DNA from: an uncultured Candidatus Saccharibacteria bacterium
Lineage (GTDB): Bacteria; Patescibacteriota; Saccharimonadia; Saccharimonadales; Saccharimonadaceae
Direction of reading: 5' to 3'
Assembly (NCBI GenBank): GCA_948571325.1
Contig: CAOZKB010000014.1
Span: forward strand, 1 to 18,558
DNA length: 18,558 nucleotides
The position numbers and the translations under genes were made by a program. The number at the start of each line of letters is the position of its first letter. Within the stretch, counting starts at the first letter, position 1. Under the pieces are notes generated by a model. The model was not told the origin of the DNA and ran no database searches. It worked only from the letters and a program-made list of their open reading frames with translations. Shown one piece after another: positions 1 to 6,387 of this stretch.

Positions 1-412
1 CGGTATGCTTATGTTCCGCACCGTTAAACACCTTGAGGCGACGTAGGCGGTCTGCTGCAAGCTTATTCTTTGGCAGCATACCTTTGACGGCATGCTCAAT
101 AGCGACGCGTGGATCTTTTTCGATGACTTCTTCAAGCTTAAGTTCAGTGAGTCCGCCTGGAAAACTGCTGTGACGGTAGTACATTTTGTCGGTCATTTTG
201 TTGCCAGTGACTTGGATGTCTTTGGCATTAATAACTACGACATAATCGCCATTATCAACGTGGGCAGTGTAAGTGACCTTACTTTTGCCCATAAGTTTAT
301 CAGCGATAACGACTGCTAGTTTGCCGAGTGGCATTGTGCTAGCGTCAATAATCCACCATTCGCGCTGAACTTCAGTTCCCTTTTGACTGTAGGTCTTTGT
401 AACGCCTTTCAT
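1..412 (-). CDS. rplM: 50S ribosomal protein L13, 3' end outside window
   Basis: The frame is open from an ATG at 412-410 to the window edge and gives 137 residues; the usual L13 length is about 145, so only the last few residues are missing. The start region (REWWIIDAS, then MPLGKLA) and the later HSSFPGGL, AIEHAVKGMLPKN and LRRLKVF segments are characteristic of L13, an early-assembling 23S rRNA-binding protein of the large subunit. The ATG follows the rplQ stop by one base, and a GGGGA ribosome-binding sequence lies inside the end of rplQ, so translation is probably coupled. rpsI usually follows rplM but would lie outside the window. Confidence 0.97.
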   Translation of the reverse strand, partial: MKGVTKTYSQKGTEVQREWWIIDASTMPLGKLAVVIADKLMGKSKVTYTAHVDNGDYVVVINAKDIQVTGNKMTDKMYYRHSSFPGGLTELKLEEVIEKDPRVAIEHAVKGMLPKNKLAADRLRRLKVFNGAEHKHT

Positions 413-413
413 A

Positions 414-797
414 TTATTTCCCCGCTTTCTGGTTTAAATCGATATTATCAACAAAACCGATAGTTGCCATTTCGGTATTATCACCACGGCGGAAGCCGGC
501 GCGTTCAATCCTGAGGTAGCCAGAATCGCGTTTGACTTGAGGTGCGATGACATCCATCAATAAGTCGGCAGCCTCGATATTGTCTAGTCTTGAGATTAAT
601 AATCTGCGATTGGCTAAACCGCTTTTTTTGGCGATGGTGATAAGTTTTTCTGCCTCACGACGGATTTCTTTAGCGCGAGCTAGAGTAGTCGTGATTTCGG
701 TATTTTCTATAAGTGCTTTGATAAGCCCACGTCGCAAAGCACGTCGCTGGTCGGTTTCGCGGCCGAATTTGCGACCTTTGTATCCATGACGATGCAT
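414..797 (-). CDS. rplQ: 50S ribosomal protein L17
   Basis: This 127-residue protein has the L17 opening (MHRHGYKGRKFGR, followed by RRALRRGL and TTTLARAKEIRREAEKLIT), close to the 115-130 residues usual for the family. L17 binds 23S rRNA near the polypeptide exit tunnel. Its ATG directly follows the TAA of rpoA with no base between, and GGAG lies about nine bases upstream inside rpoA. This is the common order rpoA-rplQ-rplM, and the three genes are almost certainly one transcript from the infA promoter. Confidence 0.97.
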   Translation of the reverse strand: MHRHGYKGRKFGRETDQRRALRRGLIKALIENTEITTTLARAKEIRREAEKLITIAKKSGLANRRLLISRLDNIEAADLLMDVIAPQVKRDSGYLRIERAGFRRGDNTEMATIGFVDNIDLNQKAGK

Positions 798-1736
798 TTA
801 CAGTAACTCCGTTAACTTCTCTTTAACTTCGTCCAGAGCTTTAGTTCCGAATCCTTTGAGATCTTTAAGATCAATCTCGGAAAGGGCAACTAAATCACGG
901 ACGGTTTTAATATTATTATTGACTAAGGCATTAGCGGTGCGGGCAGAAAGACCGAGCTCTTCGATTGGCAAAGCGAGGCCAGAATCGTCGGTTTCCGGTT
1001 CGATGCCTGGAGCAGGAGCACTTTCTACGGTAGTGCCGCCAGCAAGTGCAGTATATTGATTGACCAGGATTGCATTTGCTTCTTCAAAAGCTTCCTTTGG
1101 TGTAATAGTTCCATCGGTCGTAACGGTAAGAGTAAGCTGCTGCAAATTAGTGTCTTGGCCAACGCGCGTATTCTCAACATTGAAACGAACGCGTAGTACT
1201 GGACTAAAGACGGCGTCAAGAGCAATCATATTGCTATGGGCGCGATTTTCGCTGGATTTTTCAATAGTCCAGTAGCCACGACCGTTCTCGATGACGAAGT
1301 TCATCTTTAGCGTGTAGTTTGGGTCATCGATATGGCAAATGATTTGGTCAGGATTGCCAAGCTCGACGTCGGCAGGAAGCTTGATGTTTGCCGCGGTGAC
1401 GGCGCCGTCTTCACCTGTATCGCCACCTTTGATTTCGAGAGTGGCCTCTACCGGTTCATCTGAATGCGATTTTAGACGAATATTTTTAAGGTTGAGCATA
1501 ATGTCAACCACGTCTTCACGTATGCCTGGAACGGCAGTATATTCGTGAGTAATGCCGTCGATATTGAAAGCGGTAATGGCGGCACCCTTGATGCTTGAAA
1601 GTAATACGCGGCGAATGGAATTACCAAGCGTATTGCCGTAGCCGTAAAATAGCGGACGAATAACAAACTCAGCGGTGTTGTCGCCAACTTGGTTGACTTC
1701 TGCCAAATTTGCTTCGTGGATAACTTTTGTCGTCAT
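798..1736 (-). CDS. rpoA: DNA-directed RNA polymerase subunit alpha
   Basis: The 312-residue length matches full alpha. The N-terminal assembly domain (about residues 1-235) carries FVIRPLFYGYGNTLGNSIRRVLLSS, which is typical of the dimer interface. A linker rich in Pro, Glu and Ala (about 236-252) joins it to the C-terminal domain (about 255-310), where LSARTANAL keeps the Arg and Asn (R266, N269) that contact UP-element DNA in E. coli alpha, followed by a helix-hairpin-helix-like end. Promoter UP elements may therefore be used. A strong AAGGAGG lies five bases before the ATG, the best ribosome-binding site in this cluster, as expected for a highly made subunit. Confidence 0.98.
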   Translation of the reverse strand: MTTKVIHEANLAEVNQVGDNTAEFVIRPLFYGYGNTLGNSIRRVLLSSIKGAAITAFNIDGITHEYTAVPGIREDVVDIMLNLKNIRLKSHSDEPVEATLEIKGGDTGEDGAVTAANIKLPADVELGNPDQIICHIDDPNYTLKMNFVIENGRGYWTIEKSSENRAHSNMIALDAVFSPVLRVRFNVENTRVGQDTNLQQLTLTVTTDGTITPKEAFEEANAILVNQYTALAGGTTVESAPAPGIEPETDDSGLALPIEELGLSARTANALVNNNIKTVRDLVALSEIDLKDLKGFGTKALDEVKEKLTELL

Positions 1737-1746
1737 TTATGCCTCC

Positions 1747-2364
1747 TTAGCGTGAGTAGTACTCAACGATTAGTTGTTCGTTAATGCCGGCTTCAGCCTC
1801 CTCGCGTTTAGGCAAGCCGATGATTTCGATTTTCATTTTCTTAGGATCGGATTTTAGCCAGCTGAGGGGGACATTTGATGAACTACTGATAATATTATCT
1901 AGATTCTTGAAATATTCAGTTTTTTGCGAGCGTGGACGTACTTCTAGGACGTCTCCTGGCTTTAATCGGATGCTAGGGATATCAATCCGGCGACCATTCA
2001 AAAGAAAATGCCCGTGGGAAACTAGTTGCCTAGCTTGGCGGCGAGTAGTGGCAAAGCCAGCGCGGTAAACCGCATTGTCTGCTCGTCTTTCTAGGAACTG
2101 CAAGAGATTTTCGCCAGTAAGCCCTTTGGTGCGATCGGCTTCTTGCATTAGTTTAGCGAATTGTTTTTCAAGCAGACCGTAAAGTCGGCGTACTTTTTGC
2201 TTTTCGCGGAGTTGTGAGAGGTATAGACTACCGCCGCGTACGCGCATATCGGCATGTTCGCCCGGAATGCCGGTCTTTTTTGCCATAACTTTATGAGCTT
2301 TTGGCGCTAGTGCATAACCTTCACGGCGACTTTGTTTAACAATTGGAGAAACATCTCGTGCCAT
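1747..2364 (-). CDS. rpsD: 30S ribosomal protein S4
   Basis: The protein has 205 residues, normal for bacterial S4. The N-terminal part lacks the four-cysteine zinc cluster found in some bacteria, so this is a zinc-free form. The central S4 RNA-binding domain (about 95-158) includes RRADNAVYRAGFATTRRQARQLVSHGH and the NGRRIDIPS turn. S4 nucleates 16S rRNA assembly and in several bacteria represses its own operon. The ATG overlaps the rpsK TAA by one base (TAATG), so the two are translationally coupled. An AAGGA sits inside the end of rpsK. A 10-base gap separates it from rpoA. Confidence 0.97.
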   Translation of the reverse strand: MARDVSPIVKQSRREGYALAPKAHKVMAKKTGIPGEHADMRVRGGSLYLSQLREKQKVRRLYGLLEKQFAKLMQEADRTKGLTGENLLQFLERRADNAVYRAGFATTRRQARQLVSHGHFLLNGRRIDIPSIRLKPGDVLEVRPRSQKTEYFKNLDNIISSSSNVPLSWLKSDPKKMKIEIIGLPKREEAEAGINEQLIVEYYSR

Positions 2365-2801
2365 TATGGTTTCCTTTCTCCCTTAGGTCGCACACCGCCG
2401 TGTGCGATAGGGGTAACATCTGTAATACTATCAATCTTAATGCCAACGTTAGAAACGGCACGGATAGCGCTGTCGCGACCAAGTCCAATACCGCTAACAA
2501 AAACATCGACGCTGCTTAGGCCGTGTTCGCGTTTAGCGATTTCAAGTGCTTTTTCGGCGGCAATTTGGGCAGCGTAAGCTGTGCCCTTTTTACTACCGCG
2601 AAAACCGTTGGCTCCGGCTGAACTGGCGCTAAGCGCACCACCGGACTTATCGGTTACGGTGATAATAGTATTATTGAAAGTGGCTTGAACATGAACTTGT
2701 CCAGCGTTGACAACGCGTTTGCCTTTCTTTCCTTTTGCTTTTTTAACTACTGGAGTTTCGGTAACTTCCGCTACAGTAGTTTTTTCGATCTCTTCTGTCA
2801 T
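2364..2801 (-). CDS. rpsK: 30S ribosomal protein S11
   Basis: The 145-residue S11 contains GQVHVQATFNNTIITVTD and the SSAGANGFRGSKKGTAYAAQ segment that binds the 16S rRNA platform near the E site. The first 30 or so residues form a charged extension (acidic, then KKAKGKKGKR) longer than in E. coli S11 (129 residues). The C-terminus (VRPKGERKP) differs from the usual CRPPKRRRV ending but keeps the Arg-Pro and basic character. A GGAG six bases before the ATG supports this start. It lies 19 bases after rpsM and overlaps rpsD by one base. Confidence 0.96.
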   Translation of the reverse strand: MTEEIEKTTVAEVTETPVVKKAKGKKGKRVVNAGQVHVQATFNNTIITVTDKSGGALSASSAGANGFRGSKKGTAYAAQIAAEKALEIAKREHGLSSVDVFVSGIGLGRDSAIRAVSNVGIKIDSITDVTPIAHGGVRPKGERKP

Positions 2802-2820
2802 ATTCTACTCCGTATTTTCC

Positions 2821-3207
2821 TTAGGTCTTACTTGCTGCTTTAGGCTGCGCTCCACCGACAGCAATTGCCTTACCCTTACGTGTACGTGCGTTCGTGCGGG
2901 TGCGTTGACCATTAACCGGTAATCCGGCTTTGTGGCGAACGCCTTTGTAGGAGTTAATGTCCTTGAGACGTTTAATATTATTGGTAACGAGGCGCTTAAG
3001 ATCTCCTTCAACGGTATATTTACTGTTGATAAGATCGTTAATTTTTTGAATCTCAGCCTCGGTGAGATCTTTCACCCGAGTGGTAGGCTCTATCTTGGCC
3101 TCCGCAAGGATGGCTTTACTCGTAGTCCGTCCAACGCCATAAATGTAAGTAAGTCCAATCCAGACTTGCTTATCGCTTGGAACGGTTACGCTTGCAATTC
3201 TTGCCAT
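2821..3207 (-). CDS. rpsM: 30S ribosomal protein S13
   Basis: This 128-residue protein begins MARIASVTVPSDKQVWIGLTYIYGVGR, the conserved S13 helix-two-turn-helix region, and ends with the basic GLPVNGQRTRTNARTRKGKA tail that reaches the P-site tRNA and the S19 neighbour in the small-subunit head. Length is normal for the family. The ATG lies two bases after the rpmJ stop, and a GGCAGGG inside the end of rpmJ is the likely ribosome-binding site. The order infA-rpmJ-rpsM-rpsK-rpsD-rpoA-rplQ is the standard alpha-operon layout. Confidence 0.97.
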   Translation of the reverse strand: MARIASVTVPSDKQVWIGLTYIYGVGRTTSKAILAEAKIEPTTRVKDLTEAEIQKINDLINSKYTVEGDLKRLVTNNIKRLKDINSYKGVRHKAGLPVNGQRTRTNARTRKGKAIAVGGAQPKAASKT

Positions 3208-3209
3208 GC

Positions 3210-3326
3210 TTAACCCTGCCTTTGTTTATTCTTAGGTTTCTTCTTATTGATGACACGTAGAACACCCTTACGGCGCACGATGATGTCATCGGGGGAGATT
3301 TTTTTAACACTTGCACGTACTTTCAC
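3210..3326 (-). CDS. rpmJ: 50S ribosomal protein L36, zinc-free form, GTG start
   Basis: The frame gives 38 residues starting VKVRASVKKISPDD, with VRRKGVLRVIN in the middle and the invariant KPKNKQRQG end. It begins at a GTG at 3326-3324, with AAAGGA about nine bases upstream, so ATG-only ORF searches miss it. L36 normally binds zinc through Cys-x2-Cys-x12-Cys-x4-His. Here the two cysteines of the first pair are Ser and Asp and the other two ligands are both Asn, so this is the C-minus paralog type that folds without metal. It lies in its usual place between infA and rpsM, with a two-base gap to rpsM. Confidence 0.95.
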   Translation of the reverse strand: MKVRASVKKISPDDIIVRRKGVLRVINKKKPKNKQRQG

Positions 3327-3418
3327 AGTGTCAAAATCCTTTCCGTTAACGGCTACACTTATGTCAATTTTCTCAACGTAAAATAACTACGACGAAAAAG
3401 TGTAGCTTTTTGATATTA
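3327..3418 (-). promoter_or_regulatory. 92-base leader between infA and rpmJ with inverted repeat
   Basis: This is the widest gap within the infA-rplM cluster. It holds a perfect 9-bp inverted repeat, GCTACACTT at 3352-3360 and its complement at 3398-3406, separated by 37 bases. An RNA from the minus strand could form a stem with a large loop upstream of rpmJ. In E. coli the S4 protein represses the alpha operon through an mRNA structure just before rpsM, so a feedback site here is possible, but no known S4 target sequence is recognised. Confidence 0.3.
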
Positions 3419-3640
3419 TTATTGCAGTCGGAAGCTAATGCGCCCCTTCGTGAGATCATAAGGCGTTAATTCGACTTCTACCCGGTCGCCCGGCACTAAG
3501 CGGATGTAATTTTTGCGCATACGTCCACTAATGTGTGCAATGATCTTATGACCATTCTCAAGTTCTACTCGAAAATGGGTGTCGGGCAGCGCCTCAATCA
3601 CCTCACCAGTGAGTTTAATTACTTCTTTTTGACTAGCCAT
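3419..3640 (-). CDS. infA: Translation initiation factor IF-1
   Basis: The 73-residue protein is a single OB fold of normal length, with EVIKLTGEVIEALPDTHFRVELENGH, IIAHISGRMRKNYIRLVPGDRVEVEL and the closing YDLTKGRISFRLQ. IF-1 occupies the A site of the 30S subunit during initiation. There is no Shine-Dalgarno sequence before the ATG, and the promoter just upstream predicts a transcript whose leader is only about six bases, so the mRNA should be almost leaderless. It heads the ribosomal cluster that continues to rplM. Confidence 0.98.
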   Translation of the reverse strand: MASQKEVIKLTGEVIEALPDTHFRVELENGHKIIAHISGRMRKNYIRLVPGDRVEVELTPYDLTKGRISFRLQ

Positions 3641-3653
3641 AAATTACCATTTA

Positions 3654-3682
3654 ATTGTATCATACCTACTATTCTATGTAAA
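3654..3682 (-). promoter_or_regulatory. Promoter of infA and the ribosomal cluster
   Basis: On the minus strand the -35 box TTTACA (3682-3677) and the -10 box TACAAT (3659-3654) are separated by exactly 17 bases, and TGA before the -10 makes it an extended -10. Each hexamer matches the sigma-70 consensus at five of six positions. The -10 box ends 13 bases before the infA ATG, so transcription would begin about six bases before the start codon. Confidence 0.8.
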
Positions 3683-3694
3683 GCCTGTTTTTAA

Positions 3695-4408
3695 TTAATT
3701 TTGCAGAATGGCTCTAACAAATAATCTTTGTGAGTAGGTTTGGCTAGAAAGCCACCAGTCACCAGTACAAGTAATAAGCGTGATTGCACCTTTGCCGCGT
3801 TCGGGTGAAGTAAAAGCGGTCTTCATGTAATCATTAGCTTCTTCGCCAAGATTTTTTGTAGTCATATCTGCAACTTTATAAGTATAAAGCCGACCATCTC
3901 CCATTTCGATCGTAATAATAGTACCAATTTGAATGGATGGTAGATTGCGGAAAATACCGTTTCCCATATTGCCACCGTGGGCGTCCATAAGGCTTACGCT
4001 ATTGGTACCAGGCAGAGCGGATCCGGTGTACCAGCCAATGTCATGAATGTTTTTAGGAGTGGCAATTTCTCCACCCGAGCCAGTGCCAACTTCTTTAATG
4101 CGGGCGTTGGTGATACCGAGGCTAGGGATAGAAAAGTAGCGAGGTTTGTCGGCGGCGACGATGTATTCGGAGATTTCGGCATCGGTTGGCTGAGTTTCCT
4201 CAACTTCTTCGCCAGAATTATTGTAAGCGTAAGTAGTATGACGTTCACTACCTTCCATGCGGTCGAAATAATTGTGCTCCCAAATTGCGACCCGTAAGAA
4301 AAAGCCTGCTAATATGATAACAACCGCCGTAGTGATAATGCTTAGTGGGCTAAAATGGAGTTTGCGGAGCGTGGGTAGCTGCATTTTGTCTTTACTATTT
4401 GTATTCAT
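3695..4408 (-). CDS. Membrane-anchored sortase family transpeptidase
   Basis: The protein has 237 residues. A basic N-terminus is followed by one membrane segment (about 21-41), then an extracytoplasmic linker and the sortase beta-barrel. The catalytic triad is visible: His144 in DAHGGN, Cys214 in TLITCTGDW and Arg228 in YSQRLFV. Sortases cleave a sorting signal such as LPXTG in exported proteins and join them to the cell wall or to other surface proteins. The ATG lies 14 bases inside the 3' end of secY, so the two genes are probably co-transcribed and translationally coupled. The TLxTC-TG pattern fits a housekeeping-type sortase of Gram-positive-like walls, but I cannot assign the class. Its place in the secY-infA interval is unusual. 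Confidence 0.92.
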   Translation of the reverse strand: MNTNSKDKMQLPTLRKLHFSPLSIITTAVVIILAGFFLRVAIWEHNYFDRMEGSERHTTYAYNNSGEEVEETQPTDAEISEYIVAADKPRYFSIPSLGITNARIKEVGTGSGGEIATPKNIHDIGWYTGSALPGTNSVSLMDAHGGNMGNGIFRNLPSIQIGTIITIEMGDGRLYTYKVADMTTKNLGEEANDYMKTAFTSPERGKGAITLITCTGDWWLSSQTYSQRLFVRAILQN

Positions 4409-5813
4409 CGTAAGTCACCATTAATGCGCGTGAATTAAGTTGCCGAAGGTTCTCGAGAGCGACGGTTACGACAATGAGAAGCCCGGTGCCTGAAATAGAC
4501 AGACCAACTGGAGCGCCAGTGAGAACAATGAAGAGGTAATCCGTAGCGAATGGCAGCATTGCGATAACTCCCAGTGCTAGAGCGCCGAAAAGGTTAAGCC
4601 GACTAATAGTCTTGCCGAGATAATTGGCAGTTTGAAGGCCAGGACGAGTTCCTTCGATAAAAGCACCTTGTTTTTGGAGATTATCGGCGATTTCTTTAGT
4701 GTTGAAGATAATGCCAGTGTAGAAGTAGGTAAATAGGATTACCAGAACAAAGTAAACTGCGGGATAGAAGAACCATTGTGGGGTAATTCCGTCTGGGTAA
4801 TAAACAGCGAAATTGTTGGCGCTAGGAGCAGTAAATAAGGTCATTAAGGTTTCGGCGAAGGTATTATTTGAGTCGATAGTGAGCAGTAATTGACCAATGA
4901 GTGCGGGTAGTGAGAGGAAAGCTGTAGCGAAGATTACTGGGACAACTCCAGCGGCAATGAGTTTAAGTGGTAGGATGGATTTAATGCCGCCGTAAGCACT
5001 ATTACCATGGATGCGTTTAGCGTAGTTGATGGTAATGACGCGCTGAGCTTCGTTGAGTTTAACGAGGAAGTAGATTAGTGCGAGCAGGGCGACGATAAAG
5101 CCGATAATTACCCAGAAAATTAGTGGGTTGACGGGCAGATTAAGCCAGCCAAAGAGTGATAACGTTCCCATAGAAGTATCGAAGAGGCTGGCGCCAAGAC
5201 TAGTGAGGGTGGCAGGGAGTTGAGAAATGATGCTAGTGAAGATGATAATAGAGATACCATTGCCAATGCCCTGCTCGGTGATAAGTTCACCAAACCACAT
5301 TAGAATCATCGAACCGGCTACCATAGCAGTAACAGAGAGCAGCCAGTCGGCAGTGGTTGGGGTGTAGGCTAAAGAGGTGTTGGAAGCGATGACAGATTGG
5401 TAAAGAATGAAAATATAGGCAACTGATTGAATAATAGCGAGAGGTACGGCAAGGATACGGGTCCATTGGCTGATTTTACGGCGACCAGTTTCACCGTCTT
5501 GAGAAAGTTCTTCTAGGCTAGGGATAGCTTTAGTGACAAGTTGTACGACGATGGACGATGTAATATAGGGCGAAATACCAACAAGTAAAATGGAAAAAGT
5601 AGTAAGACCGCCACCAGAAATAAGATTGAGAAAGTTGCCAAAGTCAGATTTTTCAATGAGGTTTTGGACAGCTTCTTGAAAAGTGGTTGGTTCTCCCAGC
5701 GGTACTGGTATATGCGCTAGGAAGCGGTACATAATTAAGAGTCCAAGCATAATCATAATGCGCTTGAGCATATCTTTGTTTTTGAACGATTTGAAAATAG
5801 TCTTAAAATTCAT
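4395..5813 (-). CDS. secY: Protein translocase subunit SecY
   Basis: Starting at the ATG at 5813 (MNFKTIFKSFKNKD) gives 472 residues, in the normal range for SecY with ten membrane segments. Recognisable regions are PVPLGEPTTF, the plug and TM2 region with GISPYITSSIVVQLV, the QWTRILAVPLAIIQS loop, QRVITINYAKR and the C-terminal QKQGAFIEGTRPG cytosolic loop that contacts the ribosome and SecA. A longer in-frame start at 5894 would run into the tRNA-Arg gene and lies upstream of the promoter, so it is rejected. CAGGGAAG just before the ATG is a possible ribosome-binding site. The gene stands apart from rplO, its usual upstream partner, and is followed by the sortase instead of adk and map. Confidence 0.96.
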   Translation of the reverse strand: MNFKTIFKSFKNKDMLKRIMIMLGLLIMYRFLAHIPVPLGEPTTFQEAVQNLIEKSDFGNFLNLISGGGLTTFSILLVGISPYITSSIVVQLVTKAIPSLEELSQDGETGRRKISQWTRILAVPLAIIQSVAYIFILYQSVIASNTSLAYTPTTADWLLSVTAMVAGSMILMWFGELITEQGIGNGISIIIFTSIISQLPATLTSLGASLFDTSMGTLSLFGWLNLPVNPLIFWVIIGFIVALLALIYFLVKLNEAQRVITINYAKRIHGNSAYGGIKSILPLKLIAAGVVPVIFATAFLSLPALIGQLLLTIDSNNTFAETLMTLFTAPSANNFAVYYPDGITPQWFFYPAVYFVLVILFTYFYTGIIFNTKEIADNLQKQGAFIEGTRPGLQTANYLGKTISRLNLFGALALGVIAMLPFATDYLFIVLTGAPVGLSISGTGLLIVVTVALENLRQLNSRALMVTYDEYK

Positions 5814-5840
5814 CTTCCCTGTTTTTCTCCGTATTCTTCT

Positions 5841-5870
5841 ATTATAGCACAGAATATGATTAATTGTCTG
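5841..5870 (-). promoter_or_regulatory. Promoter of secY-sortase
   Basis: The minus strand has a perfect TATAAT (5846-5841) preceded by TGC, an extended -10, with CAGACA (5870-5865) 18 bases upstream as a four-of-six -35 match. The -10 ends 27 bases before the secY ATG. The 16-base string ATTCTGTGCTATAATA is found again at the promoter of the candidate RNA near 12000. Confidence 0.7.
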
Positions 5871-5879
5871 AAAAAGTTG

Positions 5880-5956
5880 TGGTACACCCGACACGATTTG
5901 AACGTGCGACCTTTGGTTCCGGAAACCAACGCTCTATCCAGCTGAGCTACGGGTGC
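5880..5956 (-). tRNA. tRNA-Arg, anticodon CCG, CCA encoded
   Basis: The minus strand folds as a full cloverleaf. The acceptor GCACCCG pairs with CGGGTGT (with a G-U at the outermost pair), followed by the D arm GCTCAGCTGGATAGAGC, the anticodon stem TTGGT/ACCAA with loop TTCCGGA, and the T arm around GTTCAAATC. The anticodon CCG lies at 5922-5920 and reads CGG. Discriminator A and an encoded CCA end at 5880. It has its own extended -10 promoter just upstream. Confidence 0.96.
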
Positions 5957-5965
5957 GCTGAGTGT

Positions 5966-5995
5966 ATTATAACATGTTTGGGAAAATGCGGTAAA
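5966..5995 (-). promoter_or_regulatory. Promoter of tRNA-Arg
   Basis: The minus strand has TATAAT (5971-5966) preceded by TGT, an extended -10, and a weak -35 TTTACC (5995-5990) 18 bases upstream. Transcription would start about three bases before the tRNA 5' end at 5956. It overlaps the end of the preceding terminator, so the two tRNA genes are separate units. Confidence 0.65.
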
Positions 5996-6016
5996 AAATA
6001 ACCCTCAAAGAGGATT
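5993..6016 (-). terminator. Intrinsic terminator after tRNA-Lys
   Basis: On the minus strand AATCCTC (6016-6010) and GAGGGTT (6006-6000) form a 7-bp stem with one G-U pair and a three-base loop, followed by ATTTTTT. It lies 12 bases past the tRNA-Lys CCA end. Confidence 0.8.
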
Positions 6017-6027
6017 CTTTCTGTCTG

Positions 6028-6104
6028 TGGTGAGTCGGGAGGGGCTCGAACCCTCGACACCCTGCTTAAGAGGCAGGTGCTCTAACCAGCTGAGCTACCG
6101 ACCC
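6028..6104 (-). tRNA. tRNA-Lys, anticodon CTT, CCA encoded
   Basis: The minus strand gives a complete cloverleaf: acceptor GGGTCGG with CCGACTC, D arm GCTCAGCTGGTTAGAGC, anticodon stem CCTGC/GCAGG with loop CTCTTAA, and T arm GAGGG-TTCGAGC-CCCTC. The anticodon CTT lies at 6070-6068 and reads AAG. Discriminator A and CCA are encoded. An extended -10 lies upstream and a terminator downstream. Confidence 0.97.
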
Positions 6105-6116
6105 AGATTAGTGTTT

Positions 6117-6125
6117 ATTATATCA
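6117..6125 (-). promoter_or_regulatory. Extended -10 promoter of tRNA-Lys
   Basis: The minus strand reads TGATATAAT, a perfect -10 with the TGn extension, 12 bases before the tRNA 5' end. No good -35 hexamer is visible upstream in the T-rich stretch, so the extended -10 probably carries recognition. Confidence 0.65.
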
Positions 6126-6194
6126 CTGTGGATGAGAAAAAGAAAGATTTTTTGTAAAAAATGGCAGAATTTGGGGCTTTTTGTGGCTTTAGTA

Positions 6195-6223
6195 TTGACT
6201 TTTTTGGTAAAGTATGCTACAAT
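6195..6223 (+). promoter_or_regulatory. Promoter of the 404-residue hypothetical gene
   Basis: TTGACT (6195-6200) and TACAAT (6218-6223) are separated by exactly 17 bases, with TGC before the -10. The predicted start near 6230 leaves a leader of about 158 bases before the ATG at 6388. That leader contains a 5-bp hairpin, GCTCC at 6290-6294 with GGAGC at 6308-6312, and tiny reading frames of fewer than 13 codons, none convincing. Confidence 0.75.
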
Positions 6224-6387
6224 GGAAGTATGGAGGAGTGATTTTGGATGTTTTTAATATAAAAAGACATTGAATATTCCTCAGTAACTGCTCCGAATGA
6301 TGATTTTGGAGCTAGATTTTGTATTGCACCTTAACATTTTGAACTAAACCGATCATAGGATGTCGAGGTGCTAAAAGGAGGGTAAAA

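Noticed and set aside
5814..5894. A 27-codon N-terminal extension of SecY in the same frame
   Set aside because: It would overlap the tRNA-Arg gene and lie upstream of the secY promoter; the start at 5813 gives the normal SecY N-terminus.
6027..6257. Plus-strand 76-codon frame
   Set aside because: It runs antisense through the tRNA-Lys gene and its promoter, and its first half is simply the tRNA complement.
6231..6273. Leader peptide in the 5' leader of the 404-residue gene
   Set aside because: The frames are under 13 codons, start with GTG or TTG or have poor spacing from GGAGG, and show no codon bias for an amino acid; no attenuator terminator follows.
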